Both the position numbers and the translations under genes were made by a program. From CAJXZP01 sp041563475 (GTDB lineage Bacteria > Bacteroidota > Bacteroidia > Flavobacteriales_G > Salibacteraceae), in assembly GCA_041563475.1 (NCBI GenBank), contig JBFFMY010000008.1, forward strand, positions 6,110-70,109: 64,000 nt of DNA. The letters are read 5' to 3'. Positions 8,443 to 17,404 of this stretch are shown in pieces (positions within the stretch are counted from its first letter, which is position 1; each line of letters opens with the position of its first letter). The notes beneath the pieces are model-generated. The model was given only the letters and a program-made list of their open reading frames with translations. It did not search any database and was not told the DNA's origin.

Positions 8443-9699
8443 TTATAATTTCAATTTAATAACTTCATTTCCAACTTGCAAAATGTAAACACCTTCGTTT
8501 AAATCAGAAACATCAAACGATTCAAATTGGTTGTTTAAATTAATTTGTTTTACTGTTCTTCCAGTAATGTTATACAATGTTCCTTCCCCAAATCCATTGA
8601 TGATATTCAATTTTCCGTTTGCGAAATATGCATTAAAGCTATTAGCCGAAAGATCATTCACGCTATTAGGCGCAGCAGCTAACAACGTTTGAGATTCAGA
8701 AATTACACATGTTGGATTACTCCACATAGTGATGGAATCATTCATAACAATATTGTGGTTAACGGTTTCATCAACAAACGTAATGGTAGTATCACCAGTG
8801 GAGGCATTCGAAAAAGAAGAACCTCCATTCACAGAATAGAAAGTAGTTGATCTGCTAATGAATCCATCAATCGACCAAATTGGGTGACCTTGAACAGAAT
8901 AAGGAACGTGTGTGAAATCAATATCCTCATTAGGTCCTGATAATTGAGAAGCACTCATCATAAAACTTCCGTTTTGTATAAATGTAACCACAGGATAAAA
9001 ATGAGGTAATCTTGCTCCGAAAGAACCACCTTGGTCTCTGAAATATGCTCCGTTTGCAATACTGTCTGCTTGATAAACTGCAGGGAATCCATCTGCAACA
9101 CCTGAACCAGTAAATCCTCTAATGATTTCAATTGAATCACCAAGAGCAGTTGAATTTTCAATAGATAAAACAAACGAATTAGAAACAATTGCAGGACTTG
9201 TAAACAAAACTTTTTGTTCCCATTCACTTAAAAAGTTAGATGTTGTAGTATCCAACGATAACGTAAATGTTTTTAAGGCAGCCCCTGTTGGTAATGAATC
9301 AGCTCCAGCAGCATAAATAGTGGCAACAACATTTACTGACCCACCATCAGGCCGTATTGAACGGGCGTAAAGATTAAAACCTGAAACTGTAATGGTAGTG
9401 TTGCTTGGCACATTCACATAGGTTCCATATGAATTAGGTACAAATGCTTCTTTGTGTAAAAATGCAGTAAAGTAGGTAGGTTGACCGCCATTGATTGACC
9501 TTCCCCACGCCCAAAGGTTTGTATCGAAACAAACGCCTACAGCTCTTTGTTGAAATGATTCATCATAAGAAGCATCAAATGATGTTTTTTCAGAAATAAA
9601 ATTTTCTTTAGCATCAAATTGGGGTTTTAAATTATTCTGTGCAATGGATACACTGGCTAGCCCGATTAAACCTAAAGATAAAAGGTAAATTTTGTTCAT
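8443..9699 (-). CDS. secreted T9SS cargo protein of unknown function
   Basis: 418 residues with a signal peptide (about 1-20, VSIAQ). The middle has no recognisable catalytic motif and is rich in Ser, Thr, Asn and aromatic residues, as in beta-sandwich surface proteins. The C-terminal about 75 residues form a T9SS type A sorting domain: a strand ending NGFGEGTLYNITGRTVKQI, then SDLNEGVYILQV and a basic tail IKLKL. It should cross the outer membrane through SprA (encoded at 21977) and become surface-attached or released. It is monocistronic with its own terminator. No function can be assigned; an adhesin or matrix role is only a guess. Confidence 0.8.
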   Translation of the reverse strand: MNKIYLLSLGLIGLASVSIAQNNLKPQFDAKENFISEKTSFDASYDESFQQRAVGVCFDTNLWAWGRSINGGQPTYFTAFLHKEAFVPNSYGTYVNVPSNTTITVSGFNLYARSIRPDGGSVNVVATIYAAGADSLPTGAALKTFTLSLDTTTSNFLSEWEQKVLFTSPAIVSNSFVLSIENSTALGDSIEIIRGFTGSGVADGFPAVYQADSIANGAYFRDQGGSFGARLPHFYPVVTFIQNGSFMMSASQLSGPNEDIDFTHVPYSVQGHPIWSIDGFISRSTTFYSVNGGSSFSNASTGDTTITFVDETVNHNIVMNDSITMWSNPTCVISESQTLLAAAPNSVNDLSANSFNAYFANGKLNIINGFGEGTLYNITGRTVKQINLNNQFESFDVSDLNEGVYILQVGNEVIKLKL

Positions 9700-9798
9700 T
9701 GTTGTATGTATTAAATTGGTTAATTATTAATTAAGTGCAAGAATGAGACATTAAATTGAACAAGTCAAGTTTATTAGTGTAAATGGTCAAGAATAAAA

Positions 9799-9830
9799 CA
9801 AAAAAAGCCTCAATATTTGAAGCCTTTTTC
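9799..9830 (-). terminator. intrinsic terminator of the thioredoxin/Omp28 operon
   Basis: On the minus strand AAAAAG, one bulged base, CTTCAA, an AT-rich loop, then TTGAGGCTTTTTTT. The stem has one bulge and one G-U pair, and a long U-run follows. It lies about 20 bases beyond the stop of the Omp28-like lipoprotein gene. Confidence 0.7.
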
Positions 9831-9848
9831 ACATCCGAATCATATGTG

Positions 9849-10757
9849 TTAATTCGTCAAATGCGTTTTTTCTACGTGAAGAATCTCACCTGTGTCTGAA
9901 TTGTAGAGAAATACAATTACTTCTATATTTTCGGGCTTCCACTCATCACTCAAGGCAACAGAAATCTCATCATTTTCAGAAACTACTTCCTTTACATCTC
10001 CAATTGTGGGGTTTGTAAAAAGTGTTTTACCATCGCCATTACCTGGAAATCCCACACGAAGAACATGATTGTGTTCGTAGTCAGGTACGTATGAGTCTGT
10101 TAGTCTGTTATCCGTTTGGGGAGCTATTATTTTATTTTCGGTAACGTAACCCACAATAGCAATATTTCCCGTAAGGTTTTGAAGACAAGTAGCCTTGTAT
10201 CTCACGCGAATAGAACGATCTTCAGGTTTACTGTTGTAAATATTTTCTAAGTTGAGCTTAAATCGCGGAACCATGTATGCCGTATTGGCAATTAGTGTGT
10301 TGAGTTCTTGTGCCCATTTTGTATAACTTACTTTAACGGAGCCATTAATTTCTGTTCGATTTAACATTCCTCCAGGAAAAGCAGAATACTGATATTTAAT
10401 TCGAAGTTTCTCACCTGTTTCTGTTTCAAATACACTGGGATAAGGGTGATCTGGACTGCTTAAATCAGGCTTTGAAAATGCCCCCGAATTGTGAATGGCA
10501 ACAGAAAGAAAATCATCAGGATGATCTAATTTCATTTGTTCGGCAATATCTGCTCCTTCAGGGCAATTTGGACACTTATGGCCGGTGAACTCTTCGAGTA
10601 AAATTCGCCTTTTGTTTACCGTGGTATCATTATAAACCGTGTCATTAAAAGTTTCCTCTCCAGGACCAGCCCCACTGTTATCGTAAGGATTTTCAACTAT
10701 GTCACATCCAACAAAACCAATGGAAATGGCCATAAAAAGTGCTAAAATCTTATTCAT
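9849..10757 (-). CDS. Omp28-related lipoprotein with CPNC motif
   Basis: 302 residues. The N-terminus is a lipoprotein signal (GFVGC, lipidated Cys18), so it is anchored to a membrane in the periplasm or on the surface. After an acidic linker comes LLEEFTGHKCPNCPEGAD, with Cys62 and Cys65 spaced as CxxC. This is the Omp28-type start of a thioredoxin-like region, also seen in the two larger genes upstream at 13197-17371. The C-terminal half has beta-sandwich character (ITVEVIVFLYN-like strands) and no T9SS sorting domain. It is the last gene of a three-gene operon, 10 bases after the outer-membrane protein gene. A thiol-linked role is inferred from the CxxC and the neighbouring TlpA-like gene. 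Confidence 0.8.
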   Translation of the reverse strand: MNKILALFMAISIGFVGCDIVENPYDNSGAGPGEETFNDTVYNDTTVNKRRILLEEFTGHKCPNCPEGADIAEQMKLDHPDDFLSVAIHNSGAFSKPDLSSPDHPYPSVFETETGEKLRIKYQYSAFPGGMLNRTEINGSVKVSYTKWAQELNTLIANTAYMVPRFKLNLENIYNSKPEDRSIRVRYKATCLQNLTGNIAIVGYVTENKIIAPQTDNRLTDSYVPDYEHNHVLRVGFPGNGDGKTLFTNPTIGDVKEVVSENDEISVALSDEWKPENIEVIVFLYNSDTGEILHVEKTHLTN

Positions 10758-10767
10758 TTCGTTTGTT

Positions 10768-12462
10768 TTAAAAGGTACTAGAAAGCGTTAATTTAATACC
10801 ATTTGAGGCGGGTACAACTCTACAGATTCCACCAACGCAAAAGAGACCTTCTCTTTGACGTCCATAACTTAACATAATTCTACTAGCTTTTTTGGTATAT
10901 CCAACTGCAGTTGTAAAGTAATGAATTTGTTTTTCTGGCACCTTATTTCCATAATTGTATTGATCTAATATAGAAAACGACCAATGGGGAGAGATTGTAT
11001 ATTCTGCTACGAATGCTAACCAATCTCCATCATGTTGTTCCGTAAGTAAAATTTGAGCTTCGGCACGAATGGTCTGCGTTTTGGTTACTCTATACTTACC
11101 TTCAAGAACAGCCACATTAGCTTTAATGTTCTGCCCACGGTATTCGGGTTTACCTTGTAATATATCAATATTATAATACAAATTTTGATAGGTAAGTTTC
11201 AAAGAAAATTCTTTGCTAAACTTATGGGTAATAGTAACATTAAAATCATGCCATAAACCAGAACTATCACCTGGGCTAAACAAACTAGCAGACGGTTTAA
11301 ACATATTTACGGTATAGCCTTGGCGAGTTGGGTCATTTTCTGGATCTAAATTTGTGGTATCTAAACCTTGTGCCCAGGAGAAATTGGCAAAAACTGTTGT
11401 TCCATATTTCCCTCCAAGAAGTGAGTTTCTTTTAAATTTATAAACCGCATCCACTTGAAAGGCCATTTCATTTTGAAGTTGGGTAGCGTATGGGTATAAT
11501 GTACTCATTAATAGGTAACTATGGGGTTTTGTTAAGGCAGGCACATAACTAATGTATTCTTCCACAAATTGACTCCCATTGTTTCTATCCGCTCGATAGG
11601 CCATATTAACTAAAGTATGTGCCGTAAAATTAATTCCAAACCCACGTTGTGCATATCCAACTCCGGCTTCTAATGCTTGTCCATTTCCATAGAGATATCC
11701 GTTGTCTGCAGAAGGATCGTTGTATTTATAGGCATATTCACTATAGATGGAAAAACCCTTTCTAGAAATTTTAAAACGACCATCCAAAACCATCACATTT
11801 TCAGGTAGTATTAAATCAGGATTTTTATCTTCTTGATAACGGCTAGTTACCGCACCTCCAAATTGGATTTTGGTTGGGTTGTCTGCCAAGCTTTTAACCA
11901 TATCGTTGAGCTGAAAATTCATGTCTGCTCCCCTAACAATTCCTTCACTTTGCGTAAAGTAATTTCTCATGGTACCAATTAAGGTTTTGATAGTAATTCC
12001 ATGATCAGAATACGTTGCTCTAAATCCATCAATAGAATTATCTACTCCTAGGGTAGGTTCGAAATATGTTCTTAAGGCAAATCCATTTCCAAATTGTTCG
12101 TAAAAATTTCCTGCTGTAAAATCAAAAGCACCAATTTTATAACCAGCATATCTATAAGGAATACCGTTTCCTTTGTATTCTGGACTATAACCAAGCATGG
12201 CATTTTGATAACTTTCATAACGAAGACCAGCTCTGAAATTACCTCTTGTATAATTTAAGTTTAAGAATCCATTAAATAAAACTTGCTCTGGTACATCAGG
12301 AGCTCCAATTAGAGAATCTTTTCGGTAATACTGGGCATTCATATCAAAATTTCCATGAATACTTCCAAGATCAACGTTGCTTAAATCTACATTTTGAGCG
12401 TTTAATACGGGAAATGTGGATGCTAGACAAACTAAAGCAACCAAACCTTTGAAAAACTGCAT
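10768..12462 (-). CDS. outer-membrane beta-barrel protein, DUF6029-like
   Basis: 564 residues with a signal peptide (about 1-22, FPVLNAQ). The body shows alternating hydrophobic/polar strands with many aromatic and Gly residues, and it ends with a terminal Phe (KLTLSSTF), the usual outer-membrane barrel signature. The pattern and gene neighbourhood fit the uncharacterised Bacteroidota family DUF6029, though I name that family from memory. It lies between the TlpA-like gene (18-base gap) and the Omp28-like lipoprotein gene (10-base gap), so all three are surely co-transcribed. I infer a pore or surface platform that works with these two putative thiol proteins. Confidence 0.75.
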   Translation of the reverse strand: MQFFKGLVALVCLASTFPVLNAQNVDLSNVDLGSIHGNFDMNAQYYRKDSLIGAPDVPEQVLFNGFLNLNYTRGNFRAGLRYESYQNAMLGYSPEYKGNGIPYRYAGYKIGAFDFTAGNFYEQFGNGFALRTYFEPTLGVDNSIDGFRATYSDHGITIKTLIGTMRNYFTQSEGIVRGADMNFQLNDMVKSLADNPTKIQFGGAVTSRYQEDKNPDLILPENVMVLDGRFKISRKGFSIYSEYAYKYNDPSADNGYLYGNGQALEAGVGYAQRGFGINFTAHTLVNMAYRADRNNGSQFVEEYISYVPALTKPHSYLLMSTLYPYATQLQNEMAFQVDAVYKFKRNSLLGGKYGTTVFANFSWAQGLDTTNLDPENDPTRQGYTVNMFKPSASLFSPGDSSGLWHDFNVTITHKFSKEFSLKLTYQNLYYNIDILQGKPEYRGQNIKANVAVLEGKYRVTKTQTIRAEAQILLTEQHDGDWLAFVAEYTISPHWSFSILDQYNYGNKVPEKQIHYFTTAVGYTKKASRIMLSYGRQREGLFCVGGICRVVPASNGIKLTLSSTF

Positions 12463-12480
12463 ACTAAATAATTGAAGTGC

Positions 12481-12987
12481 TTATTTTATAGATTCGCCAG
12501 CGGCTAATTTTTTAACTAATTCCAAAAGCTCTTCTTCGTCTCCAGGATTGTACGCGGTGTGTTGGTTTACCAAATTCCCTTCTCCATCAAACAAAAATAC
12601 ATGAGGAACATTGTTTACATTCATTGCTCTTCTGAATTCTGAGTTCACATCTAAAAGAACCTCAAAAGGCCAATCTTGACCATACACGTAGGGCTGAACG
12701 CTATTTACAGATCTTGAATTATCAATAGATACGGCATAAATTTTCACGCCAGTTTCTTCCCAATCAGGCCACTCATCGTTAATTGCATTTAATTCAGCCT
12801 TGCAAGGCGCACACCATGTAGCCCAAAAATTAATTATGAAAGGTTTCCCATCATTATTGATTTCACTGGTCTTAAATGTAGCAAAATCAATGGTTTGAAT
12901 TTGGATATCTGGAATTGAAGTTTGAGCATTTAAGCCCACTGCAAATGCCAAAGCAGTCAAAAGTGTAAAAGTGTATTTCATAATCAA
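12481..12987 (-). CDS. TlpA-like periplasmic thioredoxin
   Basis: 168 residues: signal peptide (about 1-21, GLNAQ) and then one complete thioredoxin fold. The active site is NFWATWCAPCKAEL with Cys59 and Cys62, and the cis-proline loop is NVNNVPHVFL. The family reduces or isomerises disulfides in exported proteins. It is the first gene of the operon with the outer-membrane protein and the Omp28-like lipoprotein, whose CxxC could be its partner. A second ATG (Met3) is an equally possible start. A -7-like element lies at 13015-13022. Confidence 0.9.
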   Translation of the reverse strand: MIMKYTFTLLTALAFAVGLNAQTSIPDIQIQTIDFATFKTSEINNDGKPFIINFWATWCAPCKAELNAINDEWPDWEETGVKIYAVSIDNSRSVNSVQPYVYGQDWPFEVLLDVNSEFRRAMNVNNVPHVFLFDGEGNLVNQHTAYNPGDEEELLELVKKLAAGESIK

Positions 12988-13014
12988 ATGGAATTAGTAT
13001 GTATGCGAAAAGGC

Positions 13015-13022
13015 CAAATATA
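13015..13022 (-). promoter_or_regulatory. putative -7 element of the thioredoxin/Omp28 operon
   Basis: The minus strand reads TATATTTG, a perfect TAnnTTTG, 27 bases before the ATG at 12987. I see no convincing TTG at the expected distance, so confidence is moderate. Confidence 0.45.
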
Positions 13023-13100
13023 ATGTTATTAAAGACTATAAAAAACCATTATATATCATTAACAAAAGATTTAGCGGGGTATGTAGTTCAAAATCTAGGC

Positions 13101-13133
13101 CAACCTTTATTTTACTAGGTAAAAGGTGGGTTG
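13101..13133. other. imperfect 15-bp hairpin in intergenic DNA
   Basis: CAACC...TTTTAC (13101-13115) and GTAAAA...GGGTTG (13119-13133) pair over 15 positions with two mismatches and two G-U pairs around a TAG loop. It lies between the terminator at 13141-13174 and the promoter-like element at 13015. The role is unknown; it has no T-run. Confidence 0.35.
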
Positions 13134-13140
13134 CGGCAAT

Positions 13141-13174
13141 AAAAAAAGCCGATAGTCATTAACTATCGGCTTTT
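13141..13174 (-). terminator. intrinsic terminator of the first Omp28-like T9SS gene
   Basis: A perfect 13-bp stem: AAAAGCCGATAGT (13144-13156) and ACTATCGGCTTTT (13162-13174), loop CATTA, with a T-run on the minus strand. It lies 23 bases beyond the stop codon. Confidence 0.9.
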
Positions 13175-13196
13175 AAAATTTATACTAAATCAGATA

Positions 13197-15215
13197 TTAT
13201 TTTTGAATAACTAATTTACGTGTTGAAGTTTTTGAATCAGAAGAAACCTCAATGAAATACATACCGTTAGTGAAATCCTTAGTATCTAAAGAAATTACAT
13301 TACTACCAGTTGTAAGTGTTTTATTAAACAATTGAATTGTTCTTCCAGTCATGTCATAAATACGGATATCAACATTTTGAACGTCTTCAACAGTCAATTC
13401 TAAAGCAGCAGTGTTAACCGCTGGGTTTGGGTAAATAGAGATGTTGTTTTCAGAGAACAACTCTTCCACGCTAACAGCCCATCCACTTGCACTAATATTA
13501 TCTAAGTACATACAGTTTCCATTTCCACTACCTGTTACAACGAATTTAATCATTACCTCTGAAGTTCCTTCGTATTGAGAAAGACTCACAGATTCACTAG
13601 CCCACTGTGTTGGAGAAGGATAAAATGTATTTTGATTATCTGCTGGTCCAGTAGCCAAATCAGAACCTGATTTAGCAAAAAGGCTTGACCAAGTTGTACC
13701 ACAATCAGTAGATCCGAAAACCTCTAATTTATCCGTGAACGTGCTTGTTAAACCCGCAACAGCATAATCAAAAGTTACTTGACCGTTTGTCACAGAACTG
13801 AAATCAATTTTGTATGTAATGATTTCATTTTGTTGTCCCGCATTCATGTTATATAAACGATGTCTAAAACTTTTTGCAGAAGTAGCATATGCTCCTAGAG
13901 CATTTGGGATTCCAGAAAAAGAAGTTTGTGAAATAACAAAAAAGTCAGGATTAGCATACATTGCTGTATTTTCCCATACCTCATCAAAATCTGCATTATC
14001 TTCAAAATCTTCCGTATATGATGTTCCAATTGAGGAATTATCAATGGTTAAGAATGTTGGAGAATCAGATGCGTTGTTTCCAGTAACAATTTCCATTTCA
14101 GTAGAACTTGTAGGAGAAACATCATAACTAATGCTATGTGAACCACCAGAAATTGAAGCTGCTGGGAAAGTATGAGAAACAGAAGCTCCACCCGCTAAAG
14201 GAGTAGTAATAGTTTGAGAAACCGGTGCACCACCATCGATAGAATAGCTTATTTCATATCCAGAACATGCGTTGGTTTCGTTATTTGTTACATACACTTT
14301 GGGTGTAATGCTAGAAACACAAAGATCAGACGGAGCTGAAGTTTGGTTTGCTGTTTCTAAATCAACCAATACTGTTCCAGCAGGAACTGTAAAAGAAACA
14401 GGGCCTTCTGCACCTGTAATGATTTCTTGTTGACCTTCAACAATAAATCCAATAACCTGTAAATCGCCAATTTCAACTGGAATACCATTGATGTTTGTTG
14501 GGATAGTCCAAGTGTATTGTTTTGTAACGGTAGTACCAGAAGTAGTTGTAGTTACTACATCACCCCATTGACCTGTAATTAAATGACGTAACATGTGTCC
14601 GTGGTTATAATTTCCATTAGGAAGAATTTGACCTGGATTGTATGTTGCACCACCCGTTTGAGGACCTTCAATATTATTTTGAGTTACAGCCACATTAATG
14701 TTTACTGCACTTGCTCCGTTAGCTGTAAAATAAGCTTCCAAATCCACTGTCATAACACGTGTAGCTACATCAATATCTGCTTCTAATGCAACATTTACAT
14801 AAGATGATTGTGTTAATATTTGTCCACCCGCGGTAGTCCAATCTCCCCTACTCATTGCAGTTCCAGAACCTTGTTGCATTCCAGGAAATAAATGACGATT
14901 GATAGTTCCAGCAGGATATCCAGTAAGACCTGATTGACCAGCGATAGCTGAACCGAAAGGAGTTCTAAAGTCTGGATCGCCAGCTCCCGGGGCAGCATAA
15001 CTTCCAGTATGTACATTAATAAGGAACACATCGTTTGGATTTGCAGATCGTAATTGTTCTGCACGAAGGTGTCCATCTGGGCAATAAACACAGTAAATTC
15101 CTGTGAATTCCTCCAAAACAACATTTTTGTTTGATGGAGTGGTACTAACAGGCAATTGAGCCATTGCGCCAAGACTTAATAGAATGGACGCGGATGCAAG
15201 TAAAGTTCTTTTCAT
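13197..15215 (-). CDS. T9SS-secreted Omp28-like protein, duplicate copy 1
   Basis: 672 residues from the ATG at 15215. The open frame begins at 15317, but the shorter start gives a clean signal peptide (MKRTLLASAS to AMAQ) identical to the second copy. Domains: Omp28/thioredoxin-like N-terminus with EEFTGIYCVYCPDGH (Cys42, Cys45); a repeat-like beta segment at about 320-391 with VYVTNNETNACSGY; a jelly-roll-like module at about 405-590; and a T9SS type A sorting domain (YPNPAVNTAALEL to STRKLVIQK). It is exported by T9SS and is probably surface bound. Residues 1-391 match the second copy with no gaps (about 92 percent identical by eye), while the rest is unrelated or distant. It precedes the TlpA operon. 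Confidence 0.85.
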   Translation of the reverse strand: MKRTLLASASILLSLGAMAQLPVSTTPSNKNVVLEEFTGIYCVYCPDGHLRAEQLRSANPNDVFLINVHTGSYAAPGAGDPDFRTPFGSAIAGQSGLTGYPAGTINRHLFPGMQQGSGTAMSRGDWTTAGGQILTQSSYVNVALEADIDVATRVMTVDLEAYFTANGASAVNINVAVTQNNIEGPQTGGATYNPGQILPNGNYNHGHMLRHLITGQWGDVVTTTTSGTTVTKQYTWTIPTNINGIPVEIGDLQVIGFIVEGQQEIITGAEGPVSFTVPAGTVLVDLETANQTSAPSDLCVSSITPKVYVTNNETNACSGYEISYSIDGGAPVSQTITTPLAGGASVSHTFPAASISGGSHSISYDVSPTSSTEMEIVTGNNASDSPTFLTIDNSSIGTSYTEDFEDNADFDEVWENTAMYANPDFFVISQTSFSGIPNALGAYATSAKSFRHRLYNMNAGQQNEIITYKIDFSSVTNGQVTFDYAVAGLTSTFTDKLEVFGSTDCGTTWSSLFAKSGSDLATGPADNQNTFYPSPTQWASESVSLSQYEGTSEVMIKFVVTGSGNGNCMYLDNISASGWAVSVEELFSENNISIYPNPAVNTAALELTVEDVQNVDIRIYDMTGRTIQLFNKTLTTGSNVISLDTKDFTNGMYFIEVSSDSKTSTRKLVIQK

Positions 15216-15247
15216 TTGTTTGAATTTAAATTTAGAACCGCAATATA
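14043..15247 (-). repeat. duplicated segment, copy 1 (promoter plus 391 codons)
   Basis: This segment aligns without indels to 16199-17371 over the 391 codons, with about 32 amino-acid differences by eye. The similarity extends upstream through the shared promoter-like TATATTGC. It stops abruptly after the residues FLTI. Confidence 0.9.
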
Positions 15248-15266
15248 GCATTTTAATATAATCAAA
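15240..15266 (-). promoter_or_regulatory. promoter-like block conserved in both duplicates (copy 1)
   Basis: On the minus strand TTTG (15266-15263), 15 bases, then TATATTGC (15247-15240), followed by CGG and TCTAAATTT. The same order occurs before the second copy with a 16-base spacer. The -7 part matches TAnnTTTG at only 6 of 8 positions, but its conservation between the copies supports it. Confidence 0.45.
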
Positions 15267-15295
15267 CCAAAAGGCCTGATTTTGAATTAATAGAA

Positions 15296-15332
15296 CAAAA
15301 AAAGCGGTTATGTACACCGTACATAACCGCTT
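15296..15332 (-). terminator. intrinsic terminator between the duplicates
   Basis: A perfect 14-bp stem, AAGCGGTTATGTAC (15302-15315) with GTACATAACCGCTT (15319-15332), and loop ACC. Read on the minus strand it is followed by TTTTTTTG. It ends transcripts of copy 2, so the two duplicates are separate transcription units. Confidence 0.9.
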
Positions 15333-15349
15333 CAGTAAATTGTAAAAGA

Positions 15350-17371
15350 TTAGTGTTGTACCACGATTCTTTTAGTTGTGCTTAATCCGTTTTCAGAAAT
15401 AGTAACAAAATAAACCCCAGACTCTAAATTAGTCGTTGAGATGTTAATTTGATTTTCTCCTTTATTGATTGCAGTATTTTGTTGCGCGAAAACAACTTTT
15501 CCAACTACATCAATTACTGAAATAGTAACGTTAGCAGCTTTCACAGATTCAATAGCAACAGTTACGTTGTTATTTGCTGGATTTGGGAAAGTTCTAACTA
15601 AGTCAGAAGAGAATAATTCTTCAACTCCAGTAGTAACACCACTAATGTTAATGTTATCCACGTATAAACAATCACCGAAATCACTTGTTCCAGTAAATTT
15701 CACCATAATCTCTTTTCCAACATAGTTATCAAGATTGACAGTGTTTGCAACCCAATCATCATTACCTGGAATGAAAAAAGAATTATTTTGATTGATTTCT
15801 GGAGCAGTTTTTAAATCTGCGCCAGTTTTAACCCAAACTGATGTCCAAGAAGAACCACAATCCTCAGAAACAAAAATCTCTAATTTATCATTTGTTCCTT
15901 GCCATGTTGTAAATGCATGATCAAATGTAATGGAGGCAGATTCTTTACCAACTAAATCAATTTTGTCAAAAAATACAGAGCCGACTTTTCCAGCAGAATT
16001 ATTCCAAAAGTAAAACCATAATGAGTTAGCCGATTGCCCAAAACCACCTACAGGTTGAGTTGAAGAAGTAGATAGGTAACTGATATCAACGGTGAAAAAG
16101 TTAGATAAATCACCATCGGTATAAGCTCCTGTTGGCATTTCAGTAGATCCAACTGATTCAAAATCTTCTGATTTAGGGGTTGCAGAAACAGAAGAAGAGA
16201 TAGTTAAAAAACTAGGTGAATCAGATGTATTATTCCCTGTCACTAGTTCTAGTTCAGTTGAACTTGTTGGAGAAATGTCATAACTAATACTGTGTGTCCC
16301 GCCAGAAATTGCAGCTGCAGGGAATGTATGAGAAACAGATGCCCCACCCGCTAAAGGAGTAGTAATAGTTTGAGAAACTGGTGCACCACCATCGATAGAA
16401 TAACTAACTTCATATCCTGAACATGCGTTGGTTTCGTTATTTGTTACATACACTTTAGGGGTAATGGTAGAAACACAATAATCAGCAGGAGTAGAAGTTT
16501 GGTTTTGTGTTTGTAAATCAACCAATACTGTTCCAGCAGGAACAGTATATGTAACAGGGCCTTCAGCACCTGTAATTATTTCTTGTTGACCCTCAACAAT
16601 AAATCCAATAACTTGTAATTCACCAATTTCAACTGGAATACCATTGATATCCGTTGGGATAGTCCAAGTATATTGTTTTGTTACAGTTGTTCCAGAAGTA
16701 GTGGTAGTTACCACATCACCCCATTGACCTGTAATCATATGACGTAACATGTGACCATGGTTGTAATTACCATTTGGTAATACTTGACCTGGATTGTATG
16801 AAGAACCACCTGTTTGAGGACCTTCAATATTATTTTGCGTCACAGCAACATTAATGTTCATTGAGCTTGCTCCGTTAGCTGTAAAATAAGCTTCCAAATC
16901 AACAGTCATAACACGTGTAGCTACATCAATATCTGCTTCTAATGCAACATTTACATAAGATGCTTCCGTTAATATTTGTCCACCCGCAGTAGCCCAATCT
17001 CCTCTGCTCATTGCAGTTCCAGAACCTTGTTGCATTCCAGGGAATAAATGACGGTTGATAGTTCCAGCAGGATATCCAGTAAGACCTGATTGACCAGCGA
17101 TAGCAGCACCAAAAGTTGTTCTGAAATCTGGGTCACCGGCTCCAGGAGCGGCATAACTACCCGTATGGATATTAACAAGGAACACATCGTTTGGATTTGC
17201 AGCTCGTAATTGTTCTGCACGAAGGTGTCCATCTGGACAGTAAACACAGTAAATTCCTGTGAATTCCTCCAAAACAACATTTTTGTTTGATGGAGTAGTA
17301 CTAACAGGCAATTGAGCCATTGCACCAAGACTTAATAGAATGGATGCGGATGCAAGTAAAGTTCTTTTCAT
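15350..17371 (-). CDS. T9SS-secreted Omp28-like protein, duplicate copy 2
   Basis: 673 residues; the ATG at 17371 is followed by the same signal peptide as copy 1. It has the CVYC motif (Cys42, Cys45) in an Omp28/thioredoxin-like N-terminus and a cysteine-containing beta segment near 330. A different jelly-roll-like module spans about 400-595 (WFYFWNNSAGKVG, LEIFVSEDCGSSW), and a T9SS type A sorting domain ends the protein (FPNPANNNVTVAIES to TKRIVVQH). From residue 392 on it is clearly distinct from copy 1, although both keep the pattern of a sugar-binding-like sandwich before the sorting domain. Secretion through SprA is expected. The function is unknown; a surface thiol protein or adhesin is inferred. 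Confidence 0.85.
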   Translation of the reverse strand: MKRTLLASASILLSLGAMAQLPVSTTPSNKNVVLEEFTGIYCVYCPDGHLRAEQLRAANPNDVFLVNIHTGSYAAPGAGDPDFRTTFGAAIAGQSGLTGYPAGTINRHLFPGMQQGSGTAMSRGDWATAGGQILTEASYVNVALEADIDVATRVMTVDLEAYFTANGASSMNINVAVTQNNIEGPQTGGSSYNPGQVLPNGNYNHGHMLRHMITGQWGDVVTTTTSGTTVTKQYTWTIPTDINGIPVEIGELQVIGFIVEGQQEIITGAEGPVTYTVPAGTVLVDLQTQNQTSTPADYCVSTITPKVYVTNNETNACSGYEVSYSIDGGAPVSQTITTPLAGGASVSHTFPAAAISGGTHSISYDISPTSSTELELVTGNNTSDSPSFLTISSSVSATPKSEDFESVGSTEMPTGAYTDGDLSNFFTVDISYLSTSSTQPVGGFGQSANSLWFYFWNNSAGKVGSVFFDKIDLVGKESASITFDHAFTTWQGTNDKLEIFVSEDCGSSWTSVWVKTGADLKTAPEINQNNSFFIPGNDDWVANTVNLDNYVGKEIMVKFTGTSDFGDCLYVDNINISGVTTGVEELFSSDLVRTFPNPANNNVTVAIESVKAANVTISVIDVVGKVVFAQQNTAINKGENQINISTTNLESGVYFVTISENGLSTTKRIVVQH

Positions 17372-17404
17372 TTGTTTTTATTTAAAATTTAGACCCGCAA
17401 TATA
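16199..17404 (-). repeat. duplicated segment, copy 2 (promoter plus 391 codons)
   Basis: Partner of 14043-15247. Gap-free alignment over 391 codons and retention of the upstream TATATTGCGG block suggest a recent tandem duplication or ongoing gene conversion confined to the N-terminal part. Confidence 0.9.

Noticed and set aside
13810..17328. Alternative frames inside the duplicated Omp28-like genes, including similar 106-codon minus-strand frames in both copies
   Set aside because: Their similarity simply reflects the duplicated DNA; the main frame explains the region with signal peptide and sorting domain.
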